This document shows positions 43,471 to 54,227 of a stretch of DNA of 64,000 nucleotides, piece by piece (position 1 is the stretch's first letter; every line of letters begins with the position of its first letter). The notes beneath the pieces were generated by a model that saw nothing but the letters and a program-made list of their open reading frames with translations, made no database searches and had not been told where the DNA came from. A program made the position numbers and the translations under genes. The stretch is from Gambelia wislizenii. Its lineage: Eukaryota > Chordata > Lepidosauria > Squamata > Crotaphytidae. The stretch is from assembly GCA_030847615.1 (NCBI GenBank), contig JAUMIR010000001.1:447446687-447510686 (forward strand). Direction: 5' to 3'.

Positions 43471-44702
43471 TCACAATGTTCAGAAAGTTGTAAAACCTCC
43501 TGAGAAGTAGTTTTTTTTCTCTCCTTTTTTTCTTAGTCCCCTTCCTGGATTTTAAAAAGGTTTTTTTGGCTCTGTTTAATATTTTAGCAGCCCTTTTTCT
43601 CAAATACTTTGTCTGTTTCATGGGTGTTTTTTCCCGATGCCTCCCTTTTGGGGTTTGTAGACGAGGATTACCCCCACCAACCTGTACATTTTCAAAGGGT
43701 GTGTCAACACAAGCCACATAGTTAGATTGTTTTTTAATAGACTTATCGAGATCATCGAGATCAGACATCTTATATTGTGAGCTAGATGCCAACTTGTGTA
43801 TATCATTGCGATTTATAATGACATGTTCTACTTTCCTCATAAGGTGTAGAGTTTGTTGATATAGTCTCTTGTACTTAATAGCATCTTTTTGAAGTTCTTC
43901 CATGAGAGAATAACTTTTAGAATCTGGGGTTTCCTTGTGCCTTTGTCTCTTAAGAGTATGTTCTTCGCTGTCCTTTTCTTGAGCATCATTGTCTAAAACA
44001 GAGGAAAACAGACATCAGATATTGAACCCAGCACACACACACACACACACACTTATGATACAAATCCTTACCAGAAGCTTTCCTTTTCTTGTCAGCTGTT
44101 CTCACAGGTGAATCTTTAGATTGTGAGGTCACTTAAAAAAAAAAAAAAGCAAAGAGTCACATTATTAATTTCTCAAACTTGTTTAAGGAATCCCTCTCCC
44201 CCAAACAACAACAGCATGATCATTTACCAAAATCAGGGTCTAATAGGTCCTTCTCTTTTCTACCTGATTTTTCAGAGCCCATTCCTAATATGAAACAGAC
44301 ATCAGAAATGGAACCCAGTACATACTCTTCTCTCTCTGTCTTACACACACACACACACTTAAGATACACATTCTTACCTGAAACTTTCCTTTTCTTTTCA
44401 GCTGTGTTCACAGGTGAAGCTTTAGACTGTGAGGTCACTACAACAGCAAAGGGTCACATTATTAATTTCTCAAATTGCTTTAAGGAATCCCTCCCACAAA
44501 AACAAAAACAACAACAGCATGATCATTTACCAAAATCAGGGTCTACTACATCCATCTCTTTTCTCACAGATTTTTCAGAGACCATTCCTAATATGAAAAA
44601 GAACCAGAGCTTTTTATACCCCCTTAACTTACATGACATGTCAAAACTAGAAGAATAAAGGTGCCTTTAAAAAGTTTGTTTACCTGTTGATGTAGATGCC
44701 AT
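43364..44702 (-). pseudogene. Six-exon Maverick gene upstream of PolB, with duplicated exons
   Basis: Exons by splice signals: 1, 44684-44702 (MASTST); 2, 44531-44587; 3, 44378-44437; 4, 44228-44284; 5, 44072-44131; 6, from 43992 leftward. Every donor is gtaa(a/g), every acceptor ends ag, and every junction is phase 1, so all frames connect. Exons 2 and 4 are paralogues (SEKS..K...DPDFG), as are 3 and 5 (VTSQSK.SPV.TA.KKRK). Exon 6 has a helical start (MEELQKDAIKYKRLYQQTL), then a very basic region (KKRREKK). At an A-run near 43510-43517 the natural frame probably shifts into the Pro-rich repeats leading toward PolB. It may encode a PolB N-terminal extension or a separate nuclear protein; no known domain. 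Confidence 0.65.
43985..44587 (-). repeat. Two tandem copies of an exon-intron-exon-intron block (about 303 bp)
   Basis: 44285-44587 and about 43985-44284 align over exons and introns. Both carry a CA run in the equivalent intron (44343-44360 and 44033-44052) and the 'gggtcacattattaatttctc' and 'catgatcatttaccaaaatcagggtc' stretches. Confidence 0.85.
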
Positions 44703-44910
44703 ATCAAAAGGCAAATGGTCTCCTTCAAAATGTTTGTCCTGGAAGTGTTTCCGAAAAAAACAATGTAAAAGCTATGCACACAATTAAAGATAAGAACTGA
44801 CATATTGGGTAAGATCAAGCTTCACTGAATCTAGCAATGGCTAGTTTGAAATTGCTGAATCATACTGGAAAATAGCAATCTATAGTATAGACACATTTAG
44901 CTTTAAAGTG

Positions 44911-44930
44911 GGACATGCTGAGGCATGTCC
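44911..44930 (+). promoter_or_regulatory. p53-like full site upstream of the Bcl-2-like gene
   Basis: GGACATGCTG directly followed by AGGCATGTCC: two RRRCWWGYYY decamers with no spacer, 19 of 20 positions matching (the last base of the first decamer is G). It ends 53 bp before the ATG at 44984, between two divergent genes. Confidence 0.45.
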
Positions 44931-45301
44931 GAAAACCTTACAAACACGCATGATCTCTGTGGGGCATTTTAAGCAGCACCCTCATGAGAGACATGCAGAA
45001 GGATATGTATAGCATCTTTGAAAATTATTTGCGTTTAAATTCTGGACAAACAACCCAAAAACTAGATGAAGAAAAAAGTTTACTTTTAAAACAAATTACA
45101 CCTCAGATTCAGAATGAAGTGGAAGAAACTCTGAGCCCCCTCCTCAGCAACCTTCAAATAAATTCAGCAGAGTGTGTAAATGAAATTTTTAAAAAGGTGA
45201 TTACCAGCACATTTCAAGATGGAAAAATAAACTCAGGAAGATTTATAATTGCTTTTGTCTTTGCTGGAGTTCTAAGTGTTTTAAAAAGAATGGGGGTTCT
45301 C

Positions 45302-45912
45302 TGTTACAGCAAGTAACCAGGAAGCATCGCGATCCAGAGGCAAAATGCTAAAGAGATTTTATTCAGAGTTGCAACCGGACTTGTTTATCTCAGATTGGCC
45401 TTTTTAGTCATCAGCGTGCTTGCAGAAAGCGCAGGATGTGTCCTTCCTGAATCTTCGTTTGCGAAGTAAAGCCAGAGAGAGAGAGAGCATGCTAACAGAA
45501 AGACATTAGGAAAGAGCAATGGACACTGCATCTCAGTCAAAGCAATGCAGGCAGGCAGGTAGATACAGCAAGACAGGTATATGAAAATGAGCAGAAGCTT
45601 CTTTCTTTGTCCAGGACTTACAGGTTATATAGGCTCTTTGTCACGTAGGCAGTTAACCATTTGTCTGTTGATACACTCAATCACTGAGATCAAAGGAGTT
45701 CTTAGCCTAGGGATGTGATGTTACATGAAAGGAAAAACTTCCATGGGAAACTACAGATAACATGATAACACTAGGTTGTAAAACTTAAGCCAATTTCCTG
45801 AGCTTCCCTTCAAAGATGGCTTATGAAACCAGATGTTTTATTGGCCCCAATTGTAAAGGCAGGAAGAAAGGAAGGGCATGAGATTCTCTGGGTGTGCCCA
45901 GGTGTAACCACA
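45302..45912 (-). repeat. 3' LTR of the ERV (holds a LINE tail)
   Basis: Matches 50160-50658. It is 117 bp longer because a LINE 3' fragment interrupts it at 45370-45486. Confidence 0.92.
45370..45486 (+). mobile_element. LINE, (GA)n family, copy 5 (117-bp 3' tail)
   Basis: From GCAACCGGACTTGTTTATCT to the gccagagagagagag tail. The undisturbed site is seen in the other LTR ('attcagagtttgcatgc'). Confidence 0.93.
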
Positions 45913-45930
45913 TGTCCCCCTTCTTTATTT
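45913..45930 (-). other. Polypurine tract of the ERV
   Basis: The minus-strand complement reads aataaagaaggggga directly before the 3' LTR. Confidence 0.7.
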
Positions 45931-48151
45931 TTTAAAATCCAAATTGTTTAGTTGTTGTCCAAATATAACAACTGATGTCTCTTTATAGGAAAGGCTCATG
46001 AAAAATTCTATGAAACAAACAAAGGCAGTTTGTAGTCAGTTTAGATTAGGCAGCTAGCTTAAAAGATCATGAAATCCTATATTTGTAGTAATGTGTAGTA
46101 AAGTTTCTTAAATAATGCAACTGTTGTTCTATAAAAAGTTCATATCTGTGATGATGCAGGTAAAGCAAATAATAGCAGCTCTACTGACAGCTAGAAACAT
46201 ATTCAGCTTTAGACAATAAATGTACATTGAGGTCTCAATCAGCTTGCAATTGAATAGAATGGGTCTGGAGAAAACATAATATGAGCATAATTAAAAGAAC
46301 AATGAATATAACTGAGGTAACAGACAAAAATAAGATGCATTTCTTATTTATGCTAGGTGAATCCACACATTATGAGAAATGATCAGATAAAAGAATTACT
46401 AGAAACATGATTGACACAGATTAAAAGAAAACAAATAGTAACAAAGAGTTCGCTGTGATCAGGGCCAATGCAGGAACAGATTTTCTTCTTGATCTTTGTC
46501 CACCAAAATACTTCACGTTTTATTAATCAGTCTTAATGTCCTTGAATGTCTTTATTAGTCCTTTAATGTCTTTATGTTACTGGACAATGGTTTGGTTGAT
46601 ATGGAATCACTTGTTGCAGGCTTGAAATTGAAATTCAAGATCAGGATCTGGAAGCTGGCTATTCGAAACCTGTGGTTTATGGGAGGGAAAAGGTGCCAAA
46701 AATGCTTCTGTATTGGGAAAAAATCAGAAAAAGTTAATAATTCATAGTGTAAATATACAACAAGCAATTCCTGTTTGACTGAATGACTACCAGGGAGCAC
46801 ACAGGAGGCACACTCCCCCCATTTTGTTTTTCAAAAAGGTCTGAGTGACTATGCCCAATAAGTTGACCTGTAAAGTTATGAATGTCATGAGATTAGGAAA
46901 GAGAAAAATATATCTCAGATGAATCTTTGAAGAAAGGGAGAAAAGAAGTAAAATGCAGTTATTCATACACCAAAGTTCAAGGTGCAGGACAAAGTTTTAA
47001 TTTTGGGGTCAGTCTGGATGCCCTTCTAGGGTCTCCAACTTTGCCTTGGAGTTGGGATTCAAATTCCTGTTTTTGTAATTGGAAAAGGAATGCAATTAGA
47101 TCTATGTAAATTGTGTAGAAAAGAACAAAACTCTAAAACAAAGAAAAACTATGAAAGTTAATCAGCAACAGTTGAACAATCTTCCCTCCCCAGCTGTGGA
47201 GAGGGCATCAGGGCAGTCCAAAAAATTGGCAGCTTCCGGGAATTTCAGGCTTACTCTTGTCTAGTGCTGATGAGACACCTATTTTTGAGAAAAGCTTTGA
47301 AAAATTATGTGAAAACATTCATGGCAACAATAGCTGAGGGATAACTAACCAAAACATCATGGGCTTTAGAGTAACTCATTTAACTAAAGTGAAAATCAAT
47401 AACAACAATAACAACAAAGCAAAAATAATGGCTAAAAGGAGCACAAATTCTACTATGACCTGCAAAGAACAAAAGTTATTGGGGTTCCCAAAGATCAGAC
47501 AAAAGAGTCATTGGCAAGACTTTTAGACCATCTGGTAAAATAACAAGACTTCAAACTGGAAATAGAGCAATTCCCTTAAACAATGGAATTCTCTTTCCCA
47601 ACATAAGTTGCTTACAAAAGTGGGAGTTCATGAAAGAACTATCTGAGAATGCAAAAACATCTAAAACCAATTACTATGTTTAACAAAAATCCCAATGAAA
47701 ATCAAATTTCAGTTATTAACATGTAACTTTAGGGAACTTCAGGCAGCAAAATTTCATGGGTCAGCAATCACTGGAAAGGATCAGGGAATCAATAAGATGT
47801 CAAAGTGCCTGTTCTGACTTCCTCCTACATGCTTAAAAAAGAAAAAAAAAAAACGGTTTTCCCAATTCAAAGAATTACAATTGCATGCCATGAGTCTGGG
47901 GCCTCCAAATGCCCCAATTTGCAGAGAGAAGACAAAAGAAAGGCACAAAACTATTTACAAATGAGTGGGTTGTGAGGACTTCTTTCCTTATGAGATACCA
48001 TTCCAACTTTTCTTATGGGGGACACCATTCCAAAAGATGGGGGAGAAAGAAAAGAAAAAAATATTTTGAGTTTTCCCACTCTGCTGTTACAAAAGAAAAA
48101 TACATTCATGGGATAAACATTCATGGGATAAACTTGTTAGCATTTAATGTT
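45931..48151 (-). other. ERV internal DNA, not assignable
   Basis: Stop-rich on both strands; no recognisable pol or env motif. It may be decayed 3' sequence or an unrelated filler. Confidence 0.4.
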
Positions 48152-48966
48152 TCATGGGGGGGGGTGCAAATTCCCAAAAGATTTGGCATCTCTCCAGTCA
48201 AGAGACATCTTTTCAGTCATCACAAGTGGTAACACTGTCTCAGCCTCTGAAAGGCTAGGAAAGGCTAGGGCAGCCTCATTTGGAGGTCTGCCATTCCACT
48301 CAGACAGCTTCTGAGGAATAGGAAAGAGGGAATGAAATTTCTTTGCTTTTGTCTGTTCAGGGTTTCCAGGAACACTTTCAAGAAAGGAGGCTTGTGATTT
48401 TTGTGGACTGGCTGGAGTTTGTAGCATCTCATCTAAGTGGTGTTTGGCACTTGAAGCCATTACAATTAGGAATGTGGTTAAAATTGAGCTGCATGTTGCC
48501 ATTGTGAAGAAAACTAGAGAAGTTGCAGCCTCATGGGCATTGCAGTCCACAAAATTTCTATTGGGAACTTCTGCAGCAAGGGTTTGGATTCTCTTATCTA
48601 AAATCAGGAGAGAAACTGCTGTTGTGAGGTTTGAACACACTATTTCTCTTTTCTGAATGCTCTCACTCTCTGGGGAGCATTTCCTGTGATGGGGGCATCA
48701 AGGCTGTTGTATTGAGGGGTTCCCATAAGGGCAACTCGCAAAAGATTCCCTTCAGGTCCATACTTTACGTTGCCCAGTTGGGGTTCGTTTGGATGATCTT
48801 TTAGACTAAGGGGCAGATCTGATGAATCAGGACCTTTCAGCATGGATTTCAAGGTTGGCAGACAGGGAACTTCCAAATCTGTAGGTTCTGAGAACAGAGT
48901 TGGTTTACTGGGACCTCCCAAATTTGTGAACTCCATAAGGGCTAAGTTAACTTTAAAAACACACAA
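48152..48966 (-). pseudogene. ERV open frames, possible envelope remnant
   Basis: Two overlapping minus-strand frames (48640-48966 and 48152-48640). The first ends in a basic stretch (QRVRAFRKEK). The second begins with a Leu/Ile-rich helix (TTAVSLLILDKRIQTLAAEV) and has a hydrophobic segment near residues 42-62. Basic site, helix, then membrane segment is the order of a retroviral surface/transmembrane junction, but the cysteines expected between are mostly missing and I cannot confirm Env. Confidence 0.35.
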
Positions 48967-49281
48967 AAAATCATACCATTCTCCGTGGATGTTCTGTCCT
49001 GTGTTCCATTCTGTAGATTTGTTCCTAAAGGAAAGCTTGTGTATTCTAGGGGAAGATTCCCTGACATTTGAGTCTGTTTGGGTGGCACTATCTCAGCTTC
49101 ACAAGCATTGCTTGCTCTGCTCAAGGCAGAGAGTTGGCTTGTGCCATCTGGGAGTCTGCTATGCCATTCCAGTACCTGCTTGGGGTGGCATACAAGTGGA
49201 TCACTTTTGGTGCCCTGTGATCCATTTCTGGGGCAAGCATCTGTGAAACTTCACTTGCATCTCTAATCTTTGTTTTAAAAG

Positions 49282-49998
49282 TCATTTCCTTTTTCTTTGA
49301 TGTCTTGTGGTGAAGTGATTTTGCCTGTGCTTTCTTAGAGCAAGGCTTTGCCTTCCTAGTGAAGGTTTTCCAAACCACTTGGAGTTTATGTGGATGGATG
49401 CCTGTTTGCAGATCACAGGGATTTCAAAATTTGGATGCTTCAAGTTGGGGGGCTCTAGATTTTCACAATCTGAATCACTATCCTTACTGCAATTCCCATC
49501 ATCCTGGCAAGATTCATCCATTCCTTCCTGAGTTACAGGTTTGACTAGATGATCTTTAGTTTCCATGTTGCATATGGCAAGCATTTGTGCTGATTCCTTA
49601 GCTGGAGTGGCAGGGTCATGTTTACATCCTTCTGCCATCCCCTCCACTGCACTATTACTTTTTGAGTTTTGAAATTCATTGGTTGGAATGGTTGGAGGAG
49701 AAGTGGATAGCTCTACAGTTTTTGATTCACAGCCAAATTTTTCCACTGCATAATGACAAAGATGCCACATCTGTAAGGTTTCAGTTGAAGCCCTAGGTTC
49801 CGCATGCAATTCCCTTCCTAATTTCTCCCAATCCTTAAACTGTAGGGATCCTTTTTGGGGGTACCACGGGCATTTTGCCCCAAGTTCAAGGACCAGCCTT
49901 TGAACTGCATCCCAAGAAGGATGGTAATCTATTCTTTGTAAAAGAAATAAGAGTTCCTCTGCATGCTTCTCCTGTTCTCCTGACAAGGAAGAGCCCAT
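49282..49998 (-). pseudogene. ERV gag, matrix (MA) region
   Basis: 238-residue frame from ATG 49998. It begins MGSS, an N-myristoylation signal, and has CPWYPQKGSLQFKDWEKLG at about residues 43-61, which follows the betaretrovirus matrix pattern (CPWFP..G, then a Trp helix). After about residue 90 it is polar and repeat-poor; no capsid major-homology region or zinc knuckle is present, so gag is truncated. It lies about 160 bp after the primer site. Confidence 0.75.
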
Positions 49999-50136
49999 AC
50001 TTACCTTGGGGGGATTGGTTTAATCCGATGGTGAAGTGGCCACTTAGCTCATGCCGAGCGAGGTAAGATAAGAAGAGGTCTGCAAAGTCCCAGGGTGAGA
50101 AAAGCTGAGTCTTGGTTCCAGGGTGAGAAAAGTTTT

Positions 50137-50157
50137 GAGTCCCTGTTCGCTGCGCCA
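50137..50157 (-). other. ERV primer binding site, lysine-tRNA-like
   Basis: On the minus strand TGGCGC-AG-CGAACAGGGAC lies two bases inside the 5' LTR. It equals the tRNA-Lys primer complement apart from a small change in the middle. Confidence 0.75.
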
Positions 50158-50159
50158 CA

Positions 50160-50658
50160 TGTTACAGCAAGTAACAAGGAAGCATCGCGATCCAGAGGCA
50201 AAATGCTAAAAATATTTTATTCAGAGTTTGCATGCTAACAGAAAGACATTAGGAGAGAGCAATGGACACTGCATCTCAGTCAAAGCAATGCAGGCAGGCA
50301 GGTAGATACAGCAAGACAGAGAGGTATATGAAAATGAGCAGAAGCTTCTTTCTTTGTCCAGGACTTACAGGTTATATAGGTTCTTTGTCATGTAGGCAGT
50401 TAACCATTTGTCTGTCGATACACTCAGTCACTGAGATCAAAGGAGTTCTTAGCCTAGGGATGTGATTTTACATGAAAGGAAAAACTTCCATGGGAAACTA
50501 CAGATAACATGATAACACTGGGTTGTAAAACTTAAGCCAATTTCCTGAGCTTCCCTTCAAAGATGGCTTATGAAGCCAGATGTTTTATTGGCCCAATTGT
50601 AAAGGCAGGAAGAAAGGAAGGGCATGAGATTCTCTGGGTGTGCCCAGGTGTGACCACA
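50160..50658 (-). repeat. 5' LTR of the ERV
   Basis: 499 bp, TG..CA. A minus-strand polyadenylation signal lies at about 50213 ('atattttattcag'). Confidence 0.92.
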
Positions 50659-51075
50659 GTTCTCTGCAAGATGAGACACTGGAAATGCTTTGTGATTATT
50701 TTACAGACTACTTGATAAAAAAATCATGGAGAGTGGATCTCACAAAACTACAAAAGGGTAAGTAACTTTATTTCAACTGTAAAGGATAATTATGTTTGTT
50801 AGGTTGTCAAAAAGATATTGTGGAAGACTTAATAAAACCAATATTCTCTTTTCTTTGTAGGGAGAACCTCCTGACATGAATAATGTTAAGAGAAACATTG
50901 TGGCAATTTTAACAAAAATGCTGAAATTGAAATGGCTGCTTCTTCCAGTCTAACAATCCCTTGCATTGAAATGTTTATAACATGACTTACAATTTTTTTA
51001 AAAAAACATATGTATAAAATGTGTTTTATATTTAGACAACTTTGATTGCAACTGTACATTTAAAATGGGCATGTA

Positions 51076-52864
51076 GAGTAAATTCATCTGGGCAGGAAGG
51101 AAGGTGAGAATCAAATACACAACTTTAACAGCGAATAAGAAAGCTGGAGGTGCCTCCCTCCCAAACTTGAAAATATATTATACTGCTGCAGGCCTTACTT
51201 GGCTGGCCGATTGGATTAAGCTAAAAAACATAAGGATATTAACCCTAGAGGGCCATGCCTTAAGGTTTGGCTGGCATGCATATTTAGGCTACGGAAAACA
51301 AAAAGTGCATAAGGACTTTGAAAACCATATAATAAGAAAATCAATATTAAAAATCTGGCATCAAATAAAAAAACAATTTTACTCAAAACTGCCTCTTTGG
51401 ATCTCACCGCAAGAAGCCTTTTTAGGGAGGTGGGAAGAGACAAATAAATGGTTGAGATACAAAGATCTGATAAACAGAGAATTATGGGGAAAGGAAAGAA
51501 AAATAATAATTTTTACGCAAGAGGAATTAGAAGTAAAAGGAATACATATGAATTGGCTAAAGTACCTACAAATAAAAAACAGATTTTTAGAAGATAGCAT
51601 AGAACCTGGATTAGAAATGATGGAAACAGAGATGGATAAAATGATTTGGGGAAAAGATGAAAAGAAAATATCAAAATATTATAAATTACTACTAGAAAGA
51701 GACCTGAAGAAAGAGACTGTAACAGAGTCAATGACCAAATGGGCACAAGATCTGGGAGAAATAATAACGATGGAAGAGTGGCATAATGCCTGGGAGGACA
51801 AGACAAATTTACAGCATGTCTGGCTCTGAAAGAAAATCATTTAAAAATAGTCAACCGGTGGTACCTAACACCAGCCAGAATTAGTAAAATATATAAAACA
51901 GAAAATAATAAATGTTGGCGATGTGAGAAAGACGTAGGCACGCTGTATCATATGTGGTGGGGCTGCCCGAAGATACAAAGATTCTGGAAGAAAATACATA
52001 AAGTAATACAAAAAAATTTTAAGATACAATTTGTAATGGACCCCAAAATATACTTACTAAATATAACAATAAATTTAGAAAGAAAATTTAAATGTCAACA
52101 TGGGAGAATACTACTATATCTAATCACAGCAGCAAGATTACTCTTAGCCGTTAACTGGAAAAAAAAAAGAAATTCCTACGATAGAGGACAGGATACAAAA
52201 AATCAATGAGATGAGAGAAAATGCTAGCCTAACGCATATTATAAATAAGAGAAGAATATCAAAAATGGAAGAAGAATGGCATCCAATTTGTGACTATTGG
52301 AAATTAAAATAGAAATTTAAAAAACCTATATAAAATTTTAAAAATCCATGTAAAAATGGGACGGTTAAATGAGAAGAGGAAATACTGTAAGAAAAGAACT
52401 AAATTTAGAGGCACCAAAGGCAGGAAAACTTTGGCGACAGAATCAAAAGTAATTAAGAAAGAAAATAAACAAGAAGAGAGAGGATAATAATGGGAGTTTT
52501 GAATATTATTTGGATAAGGGAAATAGGAGGGAGATAAAGAGAAATAAAAGATAAGGAAATGTATATATACAACCCAAATAGGAGGTAAAAATTTGGAAGT
52601 TAAGATGGATGATGGGTCGTGAAGAAGTGAGAGAATGTATTTAAAAGAAAAGGTATTAAAGAAGAAGGTATGAAAGAGAAGAATTTGTGGGAATTAAAGG
52701 GAGGATGGAAGGATGAGAGTGAGTAGAAGTAGGGGAAATAACTAATGGATGTGAGACAATGGTGGGAGTAAATGTTGAAAAATTATGTGGCATTAACAAG
52801 GTAAATCTGTATAAATGTCTATATGATATGTATTTTGAACTAAGCTGCAAATAAAAATTATATA

Positions 52865-52898
<34 letters not shown>
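51076..52898 (+). mobile_element. L1 LINE, 5'-truncated
   Basis: Encodes the end of L1 ORF2: GGASLPNLKIYYTAA, then HNAWEDKTN, and after a stop and frame change the C-terminal CWRCEKDVGTLYHMWWGCP zinc-knuckle-like motif. It ends in (AAAT)n at 52865-52898. AAAATGGGCATGTA flanks it (51062-51075 and 52899-52912), a 14-bp target duplication. It sits between the Bcl-2-like gene and the right end of the Maverick. Confidence 0.95.
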
Positions 52899-52900
<2 letters not shown>

Positions 52901-52912
52901 AATGGGCATGTA

Positions 52913-53734
52913 CATAATACATTTTGGAATAGTAATGGGATTTTTCATTTTCTTTTCTCTGGTCCAAGCCATACTAGTACACACAGAAAATAAATCCCCA
53001 TATCAACACTCACACACACACATTTGAGAGTGAAACAGACATCCTGCGTTTTTGCCTTGCACACAGTTTAGCCAAACCTCAGCACCTTTTCTCCAAAATA
53101 AGTATTCATAAGTAGAATGATGAAAACACACACAGAGACAATACCTATCTATGGATTATTTTAAAGATAACTAACCCCCCCACACACACACACACTTTTA
53201 CCTCCAGATGCGTATGTCATCAATTGACAAAAAGACTCTCACAGACACACAAACAGCATGCTTACCCAATGACAGTTGAGGACCTTTTTCTTAAAGACCA
53301 AAATGTTACAAAGCCACTGTTTTTATACCCTAAATTCCTTTGAAGTTTATATCTGGGGAAACACACACACAAGGATCAGTTCCTATACATCACAACCTTA
53401 GCTAATGTTTTTCATCAATACAGGATTTGTTTTGAAACATCTTCAATAACAGGACACAATAGATTACTCCTAATCTTTTGCATGTTTTAAAAGTGTCCTG
53501 GTGTGGAATGCATATACTTTCTACTGTAACTTCCTTTGACTATATCTGGAGAAACACACACAAGGATCAGTTCCTATACATCACAACCTTAGCTAATGTA
53601 AAATATAGAAAAAGCAACAACAGAATGAATTTGTTCAAAAATATTTTTATTATTTACAGATATCATAATCATTGCTTTATTCAACATTCTTTATTTAAAA
53701 ACCATTGAAATGATCTATTTTTTAAAAAAAGATT
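52913..53734. other. Maverick right-end non-coding stretch with tandem duplication
   Basis: The block 'aaggatcagttcctatacat' plus 'cacaaccttagctaatgt' occurs at 53372-53409 and 53561-53599, within a duplicated unit of about 190 bp. Several short CA runs. AATAAA at 52989 could serve the Bcl-2-like gene. No convincing coding. Confidence 0.5.
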
Positions 53735-53995
53735 CAACATAGTCTAAAATTTGTCAGCGGGTTTCAACAGACAATGGGTTTGGGATTAGAGTTTTCCTTC
53801 TCCTAGGACGGTTGCCATAAGGCTAGAGAGCCCATCCTGCCCTTTGACGCTCTTTGTCAGACCCTTCGGTTTTGACCTGTCTGGCATGGGAGACCCTACC
53901 AGTGGCTATTATGCCACCGCCAGCATAGCTCAAAACATCATTAGGGTACGCAAGCCTCTCTCCCACAACAAGGGGGCGTCAACAAGGTATCCCCA
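53735..53995 (+). repeat. Possible LINE-type 3' UTR fragment
   Basis: Contains 'gggagaccctaccagtggct' and 'acgcaagcctctctcccaca', wording I associate with 3' ends of some animal non-LTR elements; this is from memory and unverified. It is more GC-rich than its surroundings. Confidence 0.3.
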
Positions 53996-54026
53996 AAACC
54001 TTTCACAGAGGGCTTTTCATTTCATT

Positions 54027-54227
54027 TTATTTTTTTACCTTAATTGTAGTATTCTCTGCTGAAAGAGAATCAAGCATGGACTGCCAAATCTGAGAATCTT
54101 CCTCTCGTAGAACTTCTGGTGCACAATTCTCTTTATCAGAATGTGTGTCCCCATGACATTTTGGGATATTAAGTGTCAGGTCTCCTTGAGGGGTACTGAC
54201 TTCTGTATGTTTCTGGGGAATCTCCAT
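54027..54227 (-). CDS. Right early gene, first exon (unknown function)
   Basis: ATG at 54227 lies at the inner edge of the right TIR, mirror image of the left early gene start, and both share the aagATGGAG context. 66 residues, acidic and Ser/Thr-rich (KENCAPEV; SQIWQSMLDSL). The last codon before a donor-like AAG|gtaaaa is at about 54036, so it probably continues by splicing into sequence I could not identify. Driven by the TIR promoter module. No known domain. Confidence 0.5.
   Translation of the reverse strand: MEIPQKHTEVSTPQGDLTLNIPKCHGDTHSDKENCAPEVLREEDSQIWQSMLDSLSAENTTIKVKK

Larger units (their letters stand above)
45302..50658 (-). mobile_element. Endogenous retrovirus, beta-like, internally deleted
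   Basis: LTRs at both ends (TG..CA), PBS, a gag matrix frame and a polypurine tract place it on the minus strand. GTTCTC flanks it (45296-45301 and 50659-50664), a 6-bp target duplication as in betaretroviruses. The internal region is 4.2 kb and has no RT or integrase motif, so pol is gone. The LTRs differ at about a dozen of 495 positions. Confidence 0.9.
44984..50953 (+). pseudogene. Bcl-2-like gene, split by an ERV
   Basis: The first part (44984-45301) encodes about 106 residues. Helix-1-like MYSIFENYLRL is at 8-18, and a BH1-like segment FQDGKINSGRFIIAFVFAGVL at 77-97 matches the cellular pattern DG-x-I-N-W-G-R-I-x-x-F-x-F-G-G-x-L, with Ser for the invariant Trp. After the ERV, 50665-50757 continues, one frame off, with a BH2-region-like helix (DYFTDYLIKKSWR) and a splice donor (gtaagt, 50758). 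A possible last exon (50861-50953) would be short and hydrophobic, but its phase does not obviously connect. A G-run at 45292-45296 may hold the frameshift. By family analogy it would block apoptosis during infection. The similarity is modest but spans the right order of motifs. Confidence 0.68.

Noticed and set aside
45931..48151. Retroviral pol in the ERV
   Set aside because: No RT (YxDD), protease or integrase motif in any frame; pol appears deleted.
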